A stretch of DNA of 64,000 nucleotides from an uncultured Clostridia bacterium (GCA_934271265.1 CAKQRE010000042.1:1-64000); one strand, 5' to 3'; counted from the first letter of the stretch, positions 34,301 through 42,386 are shown. Notes: a model not told the origin generated them from the letters alone. A program made the numbers and translations.

Positions 34301-36220
34301 ATGTCGGAAACCAAAAACTATTCGGTTGAAGTTGCGGAGATCGATGACGGAAAACTTTTTGAAATCCGCCTGCTAAAAGAAATACATGTGTATTATGCTT
34401 TGGCTGTAGACGGTAAATTCGTCAAAGGGGAAAGTCTGGAAGAAGGGACGGTTACACGGTTTGCTTTCGAATTGAGCAAAGGCAATCACCTTATATCGAT
34501 TCGCTATGATTCGAGTTTCGGGTCGGATGAATCCAAATGGGTCAGTTTGTTCTATATGTACGGGGTGGAGAGTTTTGATTTGTATCTGACGGAAACCGAA
34601 ACGGGAACCTATGCGCGCGACGGAATTCGACCCGGCTATGAGTACGATGTTCAGCTTCTGATCAACGGGAATATCGTGTCCGATTATTTCTATGTGAAAG
34701 TTGCGTTTGGCGATGTTTCCGTTTCCGAAAAGACCATGAGTGTGGATTCCGCGGCTTCGAAAGACGAAATTGCGCTTTTCCGCGTGAACTACGCTTACGT
34801 TAACTACGACGTTTCCGTCGACATACTTTATCCCTATCGTTTATTGACGGAAGTCGAGAAGACCGGAGATAAAATATTATACAAGGTGCGGGCGTTTAAT
34901 TACTATACGAACGAACCCGTAACGAAGGCGTCCTGCAGCACGTTGGCAGACTATATGAATCTTATTGACGTCAGATCGTTTAAAATGACGGTTTCCGTCG
35001 ATTCGCAAAAATTGAGAGAAAGCGAGTTGAACGCATACACGAACGATCCGTCAAAATATAATAACGGAACGGAATTCGTATTCGATATATCCGACTTGAA
35101 TTATTATGCCGACGCAACGATTCGGTGTCAGGCTACGGTAAAAATGGGCAGAAACGACGATGTGACGGATCTTTCCACGGTTGTTTTGCCCTATCGCACG
35201 AGCGGTTCCGTAAACGATGCGGGAACGATGAAACAAAGTATTTTGTTTTTCGATCTTGCGGAGAATCCGATCGATACGCAAAAATATTTATCCTCTCCCA
35301 TTGAGTTTCCGGTGACGGCAAAGGTAATAAACCTCAAAGGGGACGGAAGAAATATCTCTTTTAACGGATTTAAGTTTTCCGCCGACGTGATACTGAATTT
35401 GTATAACGTTTCCTTTACCGGAATGTGGAGCGGTGTTCCGATCCGCTCGGATTACAACGTTACGATAAACGCTTTGGGGTCGAATGAGATCGGAGGGTGT
35501 AACGGTTATTTCGGTACGATGTCGGCGATGGGTACTTCGGCGATTACCGTGAAAAATCTTACGCTGTGCGTTCCCGCGGAGTCTTTCTTAAGGGTGTATG
35601 CCGGAACCCCGTTCATGTATAATTATAACGGAAACGTCGGAACCGCCGGGAAAAACGGTGCAGACGGCGCGGACGGTACGAGCGACAGAACGCAAGGCAA
35701 CAACGGCGAAGCCGGGAAAAACGGAGGTCAGGGGGGCACGGGCAGTGCCGGTATTGCCGGGGTGAAATGTGCCGTTCTTGATCTTTCCTCGGTAAACGGT
35801 AGTCTTACGATTCGCGGAAGCGTCGGTTGCGTCGGCGGAAAAGGCGGAAAGGGAGGCAACGGCGGTGCCGGCGGAAACGGCTGTAATACCGGAAAATGGT
35901 GGAGTACGAGCGGCAACGGAGGAAACGGCGGTGCCGGCGGCAAAGGAGGTCGCGGAGGAACCGGAGGTCAGGGCGGCGCGGGCGTCGAGTGTGTGAAAAC
36001 GGAAGGCTATAATCCCGATCGCTGTGAAATCGTCGGAGGTTCCGGCGGTGCCGGCGGTCAGGGAGGGGAAGGCGGTACGGGCGGAAAAGCCGGCAACGGA
36101 GGCTCGAAACCGACGTTCGGGCATGCCGGAGTTGACGGCAAAGCGGGAAAAGACGGCGCGAAAGGTGCAGTCGGAAAAACGGGAGAAACAGGACTTGCCG
36201 TAAAATACGTTCAGGCATAA
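31325..36220 (+). CDS. Giant secreted protein with glycine-rich collagen-like C-terminal region
   Basis: I do not recognise a family for this 1,631-residue protein. It has a clear signal peptide (MRKKFGKPAVAIVLLLCVCCVAMAF, cleavage probably near SEAKA-SEN). Residues about 40-1400 are rich in beta-type, Tyr/Ser/Asn-rich sequence, with recurring segments such as YRFVPPVTARYSF and FYKFNTKFAGKYSL that look like repeated beta-sandwich (bacterial pre-peptidase or lectin-like) domains. Residues about 1435-1620 are glycine-rich (GAGGKGGRGGTGGQGGAG), interrupted by a short non-repetitive block. No LPXTG, LysM, SLH or membrane anchor is seen, so it may be released or held non-covalently. GAGGAGG precedes the ATG. 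Single gene with strong promoter and terminator; composition is more AT-rich than its housekeeping neighbours. Confidence 0.85.
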   Translation: MRKKFGKPAVAIVLLLCVCCVAMAFMPVSEAKASENEVKSTNFEFYTESDELLTYSGKTIADYENDLYATECRPEIDEEGVLYLTDEQKDDPIVEIVPKELFSGIGETLYIGKEYGFFIATEIQSRNTEIQERTLLSTVLVFDIETDTNLAQTTDRVIVSVSPLFQYKYLYLKAAEVSAVFSGNHTLNYNLSEDRVIPYPNSINTESVTFGMTNRFYLKDVSFGESLYNENNLNRFDLGYDPYTDNGSFFTAIDYTYRGQVRNNGEFPKDAVAKYIGNTALTVLSCVPVLSKAGALISLGKDTVSLCAGLLDNAFGTKTYESGELSTRCMYQNRDDQLANYKDENGNPFLSKTAAVAINTPSGESVWYGTGDRITGYFTVSHSALNGQTAEYTRLYSEIALKIVDRNTPSGSEDVKVISKNTFTYYLRDPETKKVTDGEVLGYTIGSEYDRFVFQPDRSDYYVIKNHGLYPLNFKVSDGNSVARYDEIAPQGKLRFFADLTKVYNIEVGGINSETEFHSFLLTVEWDPDPLIGSGKSLTLPAIASKWYRYTPTENKVTVFSSSNENIKMVVCDEEGDLLSTSASASLEILAKAGKNYYVCMQNPLSETQVSTLTYETKRSDVSCGTAVYSQEIYFLRKIDFSGTYKFEFSSETWLEIKIYDGDCGEIFKTNDLSFLYAFEKTGNYTIGVRCSRSASSAFVSYIANFYAEHVYFGTNSLSYNGVLEYNTYRFVPPVTARYSFGAENAVSVSVSSDIEGSDSLNGRRLLANSVYYVRVKSDRTNPTLNIRLTDCGTILQNNVAETGTYSSDENIFYKFNTKFAGKYSLDYINAQVSVYDRNLERVNVYSGCSFDGQENADYYFKLVGAMGNRYSIKAFFDPTELKINQAQVFVADAWFKFVNDESREFIIKTFGEDYISSEIGWTTDPYNREISSEQSGNDVLHVVGTENTYYIFIDISQSGYIAVSVEYADPSEYFTEEYKIREAEMYKIKFLMSETKNYSVEVAEIDDGKLFEIRLLKEIHVYYALAVDGKFVKGESLEEGTVTRFAFELSKGNHLISIRYDSSFGSDESKWVSLFYMYGVESFDLYLTETETGTYARDGIRPGYEYDVQLLINGNIVSDYFYVKVAFGDVSVSEKTMSVDSAASKDEIALFRVNYAYVNYDVSVDILYPYRLLTEVEKTGDKILYKVRAFNYYTNEPVTKASCSTLADYMNLIDVRSFKMTVSVDSQKLRESELNAYTNDPSKYNNGTEFVFDISDLNYYADATIRCQATVKMGRNDDVTDLSTVVLPYRTSGSVNDAGTMKQSILFFDLAENPIDTQKYLSSPIEFPVTAKVINLKGDGRNISFNGFKFSADVILNLYNVSFTGMWSGVPIRSDYNVTINALGSNEIGGCNGYFGTMSAMGTSAITVKNLTLCVPAESFLRVYAGTPFMYNYNGNVGTAGKNGADGADGTSDRTQGNNGEAGKNGGQGGTGSAGIAGVKCAVLDLSSVNGSLTIRGSVGCVGGKGGKGGNGGAGGNGCNTGKWWSTSGNGGNGGAGGKGGRGGTGGQGGAGVECVKTEGYNPDRCEIVGGSGGAGGQGGEGGTGGKAGNGGSKPTFGHAGVDGKAGKDGAKGAVGKTGETGLAVKYVQA

Positions 36221-36256
36221 AATATAGACTTTTGTTTGCTGATATCAAGCAGAAAA

Positions 36257-36293
36257 GCGGCGCGGGCATTTTGTTTGTCCGGCGCCGTTTTTT
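36257..36293 (+). terminator. Terminator of the giant secreted protein gene
   Basis: CGGCGC and GCGCCG with additional inner pairs (GGGCA / TGTCC) form a GC stem followed by TTTTTT. Confidence 0.85.
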
Positions 36294-36365
36294 GCGGAGA
36301 AGCTTATATGCGCGGCGCTTTTCGGTGAATATTTGCGGGAAACGAGGCGAGCCTCGCTAAATCGA

Positions 36366-36394
36366 TTGATTATTTTATGGAAACGGTATATAAT
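36366..36394 (+). promoter_or_regulatory. Promoter of the CmpB-CobW operon
   Basis: TTGATT (36366-36371) and TATAAT (36389-36394) with 17 bp between; about 100 nt before the first gene. No Zur-like palindrome was recognised near it. Confidence 0.75.
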
Positions 36395-36500
36395 ATTGTT
36401 ATACGGAGAGGTTTGTCTGCCCGTAAAAAGTAGAATGTGTTGTCGGGTGCGCGGCTATCTGCGGCTTTGTTTGATTTTGCCCGATATCGAAAAGGGTTTT

Positions 36501-37217
36501 ATGGATTATTTCATACGTTTTTTGTTTATTTTTCTGTTCTGTTCGTTTGCGGGCTGGCTGCTTGAGGTGGCGTTCCGGTCGATCAAGGGGAAAAGGCTGA
36601 TCAATCCCGGCTTTCTGACGGGGTGTTGTCTGCCGATCTACGGTTTCGGCGGTACCGCAATGTTTCTGTTGTGTTCGGTCGATTTTTCGTTTGTCGGGAA
36701 CAGGGTTGCGGAGGTGATCCTTCTGCTTGTCCTTGCGACCGTTGTAATGACGTTGATCGAATTTATTGCGGGGTATATCTCCCTTAGGTTTTATCACAAC
36801 CGTTTATGGGATTATTCCGGACAGTGGGGAAATATCAAGGGAATTATCTGTCCTTTGTTTTCCTTTTTCTGGGGTGTGATCTGCCTTGCTTACTATTTTC
36901 TCGCGTACGAACCGCTCGGAAAACTTTCCCTGTGGGTGGTAAGTTCTCCCTATGCCATCTTCTTTCTCGGGATCGCGTTCGGGATCTTCCTTGTGGATCT
37001 CTGCAAGTCTCTCGAGTTGATGGGTAAACTTCGTAAGTATGCGATTTCTATCAGGCAGACCGTTTCGCTTGAGAAGATCAAGGTGTATCTGCAGGAAGAG
37101 AATAAAAAAAGAAAGGAAAAGAAGGATGCGTTTATGCTCCGCATACATGCGCAGATCAGTAAATACATCGATCTCGATAAAATAAAGAATATCTTTAAAA
37201 AGGAGAATGAAGACTGA
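36501..37217 (+). CDS. Putative ABC-transporter type IV membrane protein (CmpB / DUF1113 family)
   Basis: A 238-residue membrane protein with about five hydrophobic segments and a basic cytoplasmic tail. The N-terminus IFLFCSFAGWLLEVAFRSIKG and the later NRLWDYSGQWGNIKGIICPLFSFFWG are hallmarks of the putative ABC-transporter type IV family, whose function is unknown. The start at 36501 follows AAAGGG; the longer frame lacks a ribosome site. One base separates its stop from the CobW gene, so the two are translationally coupled; this links a membrane protein to a metal-handling GTPase here. Confidence 0.88.
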   Translation: MDYFIRFLFIFLFCSFAGWLLEVAFRSIKGKRLINPGFLTGCCLPIYGFGGTAMFLLCSVDFSFVGNRVAEVILLLVLATVVMTLIEFIAGYISLRFYHNRLWDYSGQWGNIKGIICPLFSFFWGVICLAYYFLAYEPLGKLSLWVVSSPYAIFFLGIAFGIFLVDLCKSLELMGKLRKYAISIRQTVSLEKIKVYLQEENKKRKEKKDAFMLRIHAQISKYIDLDKIKNIFKKENED

Positions 37218-37218
37218 T

Positions 37219-38415
37219 ATGGTAAAAGTAGATATTATCTCCGGCTTTCTCGGCGCCGGAAAAACAACGTTGATCCAAAAACTTTTCTCGGATTGCTTCG
37301 GGAAAGAGAAAATCGTTCTGATCGAGAACGAATTCGGCGAGATCGGAATCGACGGCTCTTTTCTGAAAGAGAGCGGTGTAGAGATCAAAGAGATCAATTC
37401 CGGTTGCATTTGTTGTTCGCTCGTGGGGGATTTCACATCCTCCATGAAAGAGGTGGTAGATAAATTCGCACCCGATCGCATCATCATCGAGCCGTCCGGC
37501 GTCGGGAAACTTTCCGATATCATCCGTGCGGTCGAAAAAACGGGGCTCGACCTTAAGATCAATATCGTCGCTACCGTTGCAGACGCGGGCAAGTGTAAAA
37601 TGTATTACAAGAATTTCGGCGAGTTTTACAACGATCAGGTGAAAGAGGCGAACACCGTCGTTTTATCCAAAACGGACAAGCTTTCGGACGAAAAGATCAA
37701 AGCCGCGGCGGAATTGATCCGATCGATCAATCCGAAAGCGACTATCATTACCACACCCGTGATCAAGCTGGAGGGAGGGAAACTCCTCGAAGCGCTCGAA
37801 AGCGACGTTTCCATGGTGGACGAACTTCTGAAAGAACTCGACAAGGAGCCGGAACACGAGCATCATCACCATCATCACCACGGCGATAATTGCTGCTGCG
37901 GACATGACGACGACGATGACGAAGAGGAGGAGCACGAACACTGTCATCACGACGAGGACGAGCACGAACATCATCATGACGGGTGCTGCGACGATGACGA
38001 CGAGGACGAGCACGAGCATCATCATGACGGTTGCTGCGACGATGACGACGAAGAAGAGCACGAACATCATGACGGTTGCTGCTGCGGGCATCATCACGAC
38101 GGGGAAGGGCATCACCACCACGATCACGATGCCGACGAAGTCTTCGGCAGCTGGGGCAAGGAGACCGTGCTTTCCTATTCGCATGCGGAACTCGATTCGA
38201 TCCTGCAAAAGCTCTGTGACGATACGTCACTCGGCGTGATCCTTCGTTCCAAGGGCATCGTAAGGGCTTCGGATAACGAAAAATGGTATTATTTCGATCT
38301 GGTTGCCGGCGATTACGAAATCAGAACGGGTGCGCCCGACGTGACCGGCAGAGTGGTCGTGATCGGCTCCAAACTCGAAAAACAGAAGATCGAAAAGCTC
38401 TTCGATAAGGAGTGA
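37219..38415 (+). CDS. CobW/ZNG1-type GTPase with a His/Asp/Cys-rich metal-binding insert
   Basis: COG0523 family G3E GTPase, a metallochaperone-like protein that hands metal (often zinc or cobalt) to client proteins. The 398-residue product has the P-loop GFLGAGKTT at about residue 9, the family metal motif GCICCSL (CxCC) at about 65, IIEPSGVGK and the SKTD guanine-specificity motif. Between the GTPase and C-terminal CobW_C domains (about residues 212-306) lies an extreme low-complexity insert of His, Asp, Glu and Cys with several DGCC and CCCGH units. ATG 37219 is preferred over 37207, which is directly on top of AAGGAG. The gene pairs with the next CobW-like gene 5 bp downstream. The insert probably buffers or senses metal; the metal is unknown. 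Confidence 0.93.
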   Translation: MVKVDIISGFLGAGKTTLIQKLFSDCFGKEKIVLIENEFGEIGIDGSFLKESGVEIKEINSGCICCSLVGDFTSSMKEVVDKFAPDRIIIEPSGVGKLSDIIRAVEKTGLDLKINIVATVADAGKCKMYYKNFGEFYNDQVKEANTVVLSKTDKLSDEKIKAAAELIRSINPKATIITTPVIKLEGGKLLEALESDVSMVDELLKELDKEPEHEHHHHHHHGDNCCCGHDDDDDEEEEHEHCHHDEDEHEHHHDGCCDDDDEDEHEHHHDGCCDDDDEEEHEHHDGCCCGHHHDGEGHHHHDHDADEVFGSWGKETVLSYSHAELDSILQKLCDDTSLGVILRSKGIVRASDNEKWYYFDLVAGDYEIRTGAPDVTGRVVVIGSKLEKQKIEKLFDKE

Positions 38416-38420
38416 CCGTT

Positions 38421-39356
38421 ATGGCGAGAACGTTTCCCGCCGTTGTCGTACACGGGATCTTAGAGAGCGGAAAGACGAAATTTATCGTTGATTCTCTCAG
38501 AAACGAAGATTTCGGCGACCTCGGCAAAGTGCTGATCCTTTCCATGGAAGAAGGGGAAGAAGAGTATGACCCCGCAGAGCTTGCAAAATACAACGCCTGC
38601 GTTTACACCTTTGCTTCTCAGGAAGAATTTACCGTGGAGAAGATCAACGAGCTGATCAAAGTAAATAAACCGCATGCGGTGTTTTTTGAAATGAACGCCA
38701 TGTGGGATCAGGATAAAATCAAGTTTCCGCCCTATATTCTGGTGGAGCAATCCTTTACGATCATCGATGCTTCCACCTTTAAAGTGTATTTCAATAACAT
38801 GAGACAGAAGTTCGTGGATATGATCACGGCTTCCGATATCGTTATCATGAACCGCGCGGAAGATACCGCCGAAATGGCGGGTTACAAGCGGAATCTGCGC
38901 CTTGTCAATAAAGACGCGACGATCCTTGCCCTCGGTGAAGACGATAAGCCGATCCGTTTTACCGACGAATTACCTTATAAACTCGGCGACGAGATGAAGA
39001 TCGAAGACGGAGATTTCGGTATCTTTTATATCGATACCTTTGAAAATCGTTCCCGCTACGAAGGGAAGATCGTGGAATTCGACTGTATGACCGTAACTTC
39101 TCGTAAACTTCCGAAAAACACTTTTATTGCGGGAAGGCTTGCAATGACGTGTTGCGCGAACGATATCCAGCTTCTCGGACACCTCTGCGCGATGAATCAG
39201 CCGATACCGGTCGTAAACAAGCAGTGGATCCATCTTCGCGCCCGCGTTCACTATCTGGACGAGCAGGGGGAAGAGGAGCCTCAGATCGTTCTGGAGTACC
39301 TTTCTTCGCATGAAATACCCGAAATTGCAAACCCTGTTGTGTCTTTAACCAATTAA
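38421..39356 (+). CDS. CobW-like GTPase with DUF1980-like C-terminal domain
   Basis: A 311-residue protein. The first half resembles a COG0523 GTPase but with altered motifs: the P-loop reads HGILESGKTKF and the CxCC metal motif is missing; the effector-like DASTFKVYFNN and VIMNRAED (in place of NKxD) remain. The C-terminal half (about residues 155-305) resembles the C-terminal domain of TIGR03943/DUF1980 proteins, with GKIVEFDC and FIAGRLAMTCCANDIQLLGHLC near residue 235. DUF1980 proteins usually accompany CobW GTPases and a permease; here the two appear fused. AAGGAG lies 8 bp before ATG 38421. Last gene of the operon. GTPase activity may be reduced or lost. Confidence 0.85.
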   Translation: MARTFPAVVVHGILESGKTKFIVDSLRNEDFGDLGKVLILSMEEGEEEYDPAELAKYNACVYTFASQEEFTVEKINELIKVNKPHAVFFEMNAMWDQDKIKFPPYILVEQSFTIIDASTFKVYFNNMRQKFVDMITASDIVIMNRAEDTAEMAGYKRNLRLVNKDATILALGEDDKPIRFTDELPYKLGDEMKIEDGDFGIFYIDTFENRSRYEGKIVEFDCMTVTSRKLPKNTFIAGRLAMTCCANDIQLLGHLCAMNQPIPVVNKQWIHLRARVHYLDEQGEEEPQIVLEYLSSHEIPEIANPVVSLTN

Positions 39357-39687
39357 CATAGTTTATTTACCGTTTTCGGTAAATGAATAAAAGACGAAAT
39401 ATTCTGTTTTCCCGTCGGAAAACCGGATATTCCGTCTTTTTTTGTGCTGCGATTTTTTGCCGGAAGTCCGGAAGGATTCAGGCGTTAGCCTGCGTTTTCC
39501 TGAGCATTACGATAAGGGGCAGGCGTTTTGTCCGCTTCTTTGGAAATAAGCTAAAATCCGACAATATATCCGTAAATTTTCCTTCTCCCCCGTGTTATTA
39601 TATAAAAAGAAAACGTTGCCGCCGCTTAAGAGTTTTACAGATTTTAGTACGGCGGGCGGATATATCCGAAATGACGCGAGGTGAAAA
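39357..39687. other. Gene-free stretch before spoIIA
   Basis: Contains a TTTACCG / CGGTAAA hairpin (39366-39383), the strong terminator at 39390-39444, a CAGGC / GCCTG palindrome near 39479, and a weak sigma-A-like pair TTGTCC (39528) and TAAAAT (39552). A SigH promoter is expected before spoIIAA, but I could not recognise one. Confidence 0.6.
39390..39444 (+). terminator. Terminator of the CmpB-CobW operon
   Basis: AAGACG / CGTCTT, ATAT / ATAT and GTTTTCC / GGAAAAC stack into a long interrupted stem followed by TTTTTTT. Confidence 0.85.
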
Positions 39688-39996
39688 ATGGAAGTGAAAT
39701 ACAGGGTGGAGAGGAACGGGCTCTACATATATCTGTACGGCGAACTCGACGAGTTTTCCGCTGTCTATTGTCGATCAAAAACGGATGAGATCATCGATTG
39801 CGCCGTAGGTTTTAAAAACGTTGTTTTCGATTTCTCCGGCGTTGCGTTTATGGACAGCACGGGGATCGGCGTTCTGCTCGGTCGCTATAAAAGATTAAAG
39901 AAAATGGGGGTGCCTGCGTTTATCCGGAACCCGAGTTTAAGCGTGAATAAAATATTACAGATCTCCGGGCTTTACGAGATCATGCCTAAAATATAA
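39688..39996 (+). CDS. spoIIAA: Anti-sigma F factor antagonist SpoIIAA
   Basis: STAS-domain protein that frees SigF by binding SpoIIAB; its phosphorylation state reports on septation in the forespore. The 102-residue product has GELDEFSA near residue 19 and the phospho-acceptor serine in FMDSTGIGVLLGRYKR (about residue 56). GCGAGGTG precedes the ATG. First gene of the spoIIA operon, with spoIIAB 17 bp downstream. Confidence 0.95.
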   Translation: MEVKYRVERNGLYIYLYGELDEFSAVYCRSKTDEIIDCAVGFKNVVFDFSGVAFMDSTGIGVLLGRYKRLKKMGVPAFIRNPSLSVNKILQISGLYEIMPKI

Positions 39997-40013
39997 TGGC
40001 GAGGAAATAAGTT

Positions 40014-40433
40014 ATGAAAAATAAGATGTCTGTTACGTTTACGTCGCTTTCCGAAAACGAAGGATTTGCCAGAAACGTTATCGCTTCCTTTTTGTTGCCT
40101 TTAAACCCGAGCGTCGGGGAATTGTCCGATATCAAAACGGCTGTCAGCGAGGCGGTTACGAATGCTATCGTGCACGGTTATCCGGATACTGCGGGCGTCG
40201 TTACGATGGTCGCCGAGATCGACGGAGATGACGTACATATCGTCGTGTCGGACGAGGGAGTAGGGATCGAGGATCTCGAAAAAGCCCTGGAACCCTTCTT
40301 TACGTCCCGACCGGAAGACGAACGTTCCGGCATGGGTTTTACCGTGATACGAACCTTTATGGATGAGGTGAAGGTGATATCGAAACCGAACGAGGGGACG
40401 GTCGTCGATATGAGAAAGACGATCGCGGGATGA
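40014..40433 (+). CDS. spoIIAB: Anti-sigma F factor and kinase SpoIIAB
   Basis: Binds and inhibits SigF, and phosphorylates SpoIIAA. The 139-residue GHKL ATPase shows the N box AVSEAVTNAIVHGYP (about residue 45), the G1 box SDEGVGIED (about 82) and the G2 box ERSGMGFTVI (about 105). GAGGAAAT precedes the ATG. In the spoIIA operon; sigF begins 12 bp after the stop. Confidence 0.96.
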   Translation: MKNKMSVTFTSLSENEGFARNVIASFLLPLNPSVGELSDIKTAVSEAVTNAIVHGYPDTAGVVTMVAEIDGDDVHIVVSDEGVGIEDLEKALEPFFTSRPEDERSGMGFTVIRTFMDEVKVISKPNEGTVVDMRKTIAG

Positions 40434-40445
40434 ATGAGGTGAAGG

Positions 40446-41165
40446 ATGCTGAGTGCGGAAGAGACCGTTTTTTACTTAAGAAAAGCAAAAACGGGGGACA
40501 ACCGATCAAAAGAGATCCTTTTAGAGCATAACGCTCTGCTTTTGAAAAGTCTTATCCGCAGGTTTAAAAACAAAGGTGTGGAATACGACGATCTGTATCA
40601 GCTTGCTTGTATCGGCTTTCTGAAAGCGATCGATCGGTTTGACGAAAAGTTTGAGGTCAGGTTTTCTACTTATGCCGTCCCGATGATATTGGGGGAGATC
40701 AAACGTTTTTTGCGGGACGACGGCTCGTTGAAGGTTTCTAGGGTCATCAAGTCGCAGGCGTTACGGATCAATCGTTTTATCGAAAGTTACCGTGGCGGTA
40801 CGGGGGAAGGACCTTCGGTTGAAGAGATCGCTTCCGCTCTCAATATCGACCGGGAAGACGTGGTCCTTGCGCTCGACAGTTCGCGTATGCCCCTTTCTCT
40901 TTATGAAAAGACGGACGATTCGGGAGACAATAAAACGGAACTGATCGACAAGATCCCGTCCGGCGAAAGGGAAGAGGATATGATCGATAGGATCCTGCTT
41001 AAAAGCATGATAGAAAGCCTTCCGCCGAGGGAAAGAAAGGTTATCGTTATGCGGTATTACAGGGATAAAACGCAAAGCGAAATCGCGAGGGCGCTCGGTA
41101 TTTCGCAGGTGCAGGTTTCGAGGATCGAAAATAAGATCATAGCGAGTTTAAAGGAAAAAATATGA
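40446..41165 (+). CDS. sigF: RNA polymerase sporulation sigma factor SigF
   Basis: First forespore-specific sigma factor. The 239-residue product has region 2 (VEYDDLYQLACIGFLKAIDRFDEKF and RFSTYAVPMILGEIKRFLRDDG, the SigF/SigB/SigG signature), region 3 and region 4 (PPRERKVIVMRYYRDKTQSEIA and the HTH GISQVQVSRIENK). GAGGTGAAGG precedes the ATG. Third gene of spoIIA. SigG would be the alternative, but operon position settles SigF. Confidence 0.97.
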   Translation: MLSAEETVFYLRKAKTGDNRSKEILLEHNALLLKSLIRRFKNKGVEYDDLYQLACIGFLKAIDRFDEKFEVRFSTYAVPMILGEIKRFLRDDGSLKVSRVIKSQALRINRFIESYRGGTGEGPSVEEIASALNIDREDVVLALDSSRMPLSLYEKTDDSGDNKTELIDKIPSGEREEDMIDRILLKSMIESLPPRERKVIVMRYYRDKTQSEIARALGISQVQVSRIENKIIASLKEKI

Positions 41166-41185
41166 TGCAACTATAATTATGTCAG

Positions 41186-41245
41186 ACATAAAACATTGCA
41201 AAATATATTGAATAAACTTACATTATAAAATGTTTTATGTTTTTG
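41186..41245. terminator. AT-rich hairpin between convergent sigF and the regulator
   Basis: ACATAAAACATT (41186-41197) and AATGTTTTATGT (41229-41240) are perfect inverse complements across a 31-base loop, followed by TTTT. The right arm contains the stop codon of the minus-strand regulator. Near-identical arms occur at 49858-49910 between another convergent pair. Confidence 0.65.
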
Positions 41246-42347
41246 CCTTTCCTGTGGATCCCCTTTCCCACAGCGTGGAACGGATACGGCGGATCTCGCT
41301 GTAATTATTGATAAGGGAGGAGTCGGATAATTGGTAGAAAATGAGATTCAACGCCATTTTCGCCATTTCGCCGAAGTCCTGAGAGGAAGTCGTGATGTCG
41401 TATTTCACGGAGATGGCAAGGTTGTCGAATCCGGTGACGGAAAGATCTTCCGGCACGGAAAAACCGCGTCGTTTCGCGGCGTTGATCACGTATAACGCCA
41501 TTGCGTCGTTCACGCAGACGATCGCGCTCGGGCGAACGGAGAGAGTTGCGAGATAGTTCATTGCCGACTCGGCGCAACCGGAAAGTTTCTCGTAACTTTC
41601 GATCGTTGTTTCCTTTACGTCGGACGGTTGCGGAATGAACAGCTTCGGATCGATCGCGCCGCCGTGTTTCACGATCGCGCGGCAATAGGCGCCGAATCTT
41701 TCCTCTTCCGTCGGCAGAAAATTTTCCTTGAAAGGGAAGTATGCGATCCTTTTGTGTCCGAGCGTCAGCAAAAGTTTCGTCAGGTTATACATTCCCTCGA
41801 AGTTGTCCGTGCACACGCACGGCGCTTTGATGCCGTAAGAAGAATAATCGAGAAAGCAGATAGGAACGTTATCGAGAACGAACTGGTTCAGTACGTCGAG
41901 ATTGGAAGAGCGGGAAACCGGCCACAGGATCAGCCCGAGGATCTTCTGAGAGAGGAGAGATTTCAGTATCTCTCCCTCTTTTTCTTTGGAATGGCAGGAA
42001 TCGAAGGTCATGACGGAGCAGTTTTTTTTGTGGGCAAACGGGGCAAGCGCATTTACGATCTTGCTGTCGAAATTGTCGAAATAGCTGAAAACAACGGCGA
42101 TTTTCCGAGAATCGATCTTGTTCGGGATCGCTCCGGGAACGGGAAGGACGACGCTGCCTTTTTTCTTTTTCCTTTCGATAAATCCCTTTGTTTTCAGGTC
42201 GTTCAGGGCGCGGGTGGCGGTGATACGGCTGACCCCGTAGATCTCGCAGATCTGTTCTTCGGTCGGCAAGAGATCTCCCGTTTTATAGAATCCGGACTGG
42301 ATCTTCATATAAAGATCGTCGTAAATTTTCTGATATAAAGTCTGCAT
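41235..42347 (-). CDS. GntR/LacI-type hybrid transcriptional regulator
   Basis: The 370-residue product has an N-terminal GntR winged helix (residues about 1-70: LYQKIYDDLYMKIQSGFY, LLPTEEQICEIYGVSRITATRALNDLKTKGFIE) joined to a LacI-type sugar-binding domain (from about 85: KIAVVFSYFD, and later IVCVNDAMALYVINAAKRRGFSVPEDLSVTGFDN). This AraR-like layout suits a sugar-responsive repressor. The start at 42347 is used because the longer frame begins within the promoter; no clear ribosome site precedes it. It is divergent from the kinase-isomerase-aldolase genes at 42591-45070, which it probably controls. Confidence 0.93.
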   Translation of the reverse strand: MQTLYQKIYDDLYMKIQSGFYKTGDLLPTEEQICEIYGVSRITATRALNDLKTKGFIERKKKKGSVVLPVPGAIPNKIDSRKIAVVFSYFDNFDSKIVNALAPFAHKKNCSVMTFDSCHSKEKEGEILKSLLSQKILGLILWPVSRSSNLDVLNQFVLDNVPICFLDYSSYGIKAPCVCTDNFEGMYNLTKLLLTLGHKRIAYFPFKENFLPTEEERFGAYCRAIVKHGGAIDPKLFIPQPSDVKETTIESYEKLSGCAESAMNYLATLSVRPSAIVCVNDAMALYVINAAKRRGFSVPEDLSVTGFDNLAISVKYDITTSSQDFGEMAKMALNLIFYQLSDSSLINNYSEIRRIRSTLWERGSTGKAKT

Positions 42348-42386
42348 GGTTCGTAATTTTCCGATTAAAGTATATTTATTACTATT

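Noticed and set aside
35640..36180. Possible tandem-repeat or CRISPR-like array
   Set aside because: The periodicity comes from GGxGG codons in the glycine-rich tail of the giant protein and stays in frame.
37855..38135. Assembly artefact or simple-sequence error in the CobW gene
   Set aside because: The frame is kept across the low-complexity tract and the downstream CobW_C domain is intact.
39445..39687. SigH promoter before spoIIAA
   Set aside because: An AGGATT occurs near 39472 but no GAAT element at suitable spacing follows.
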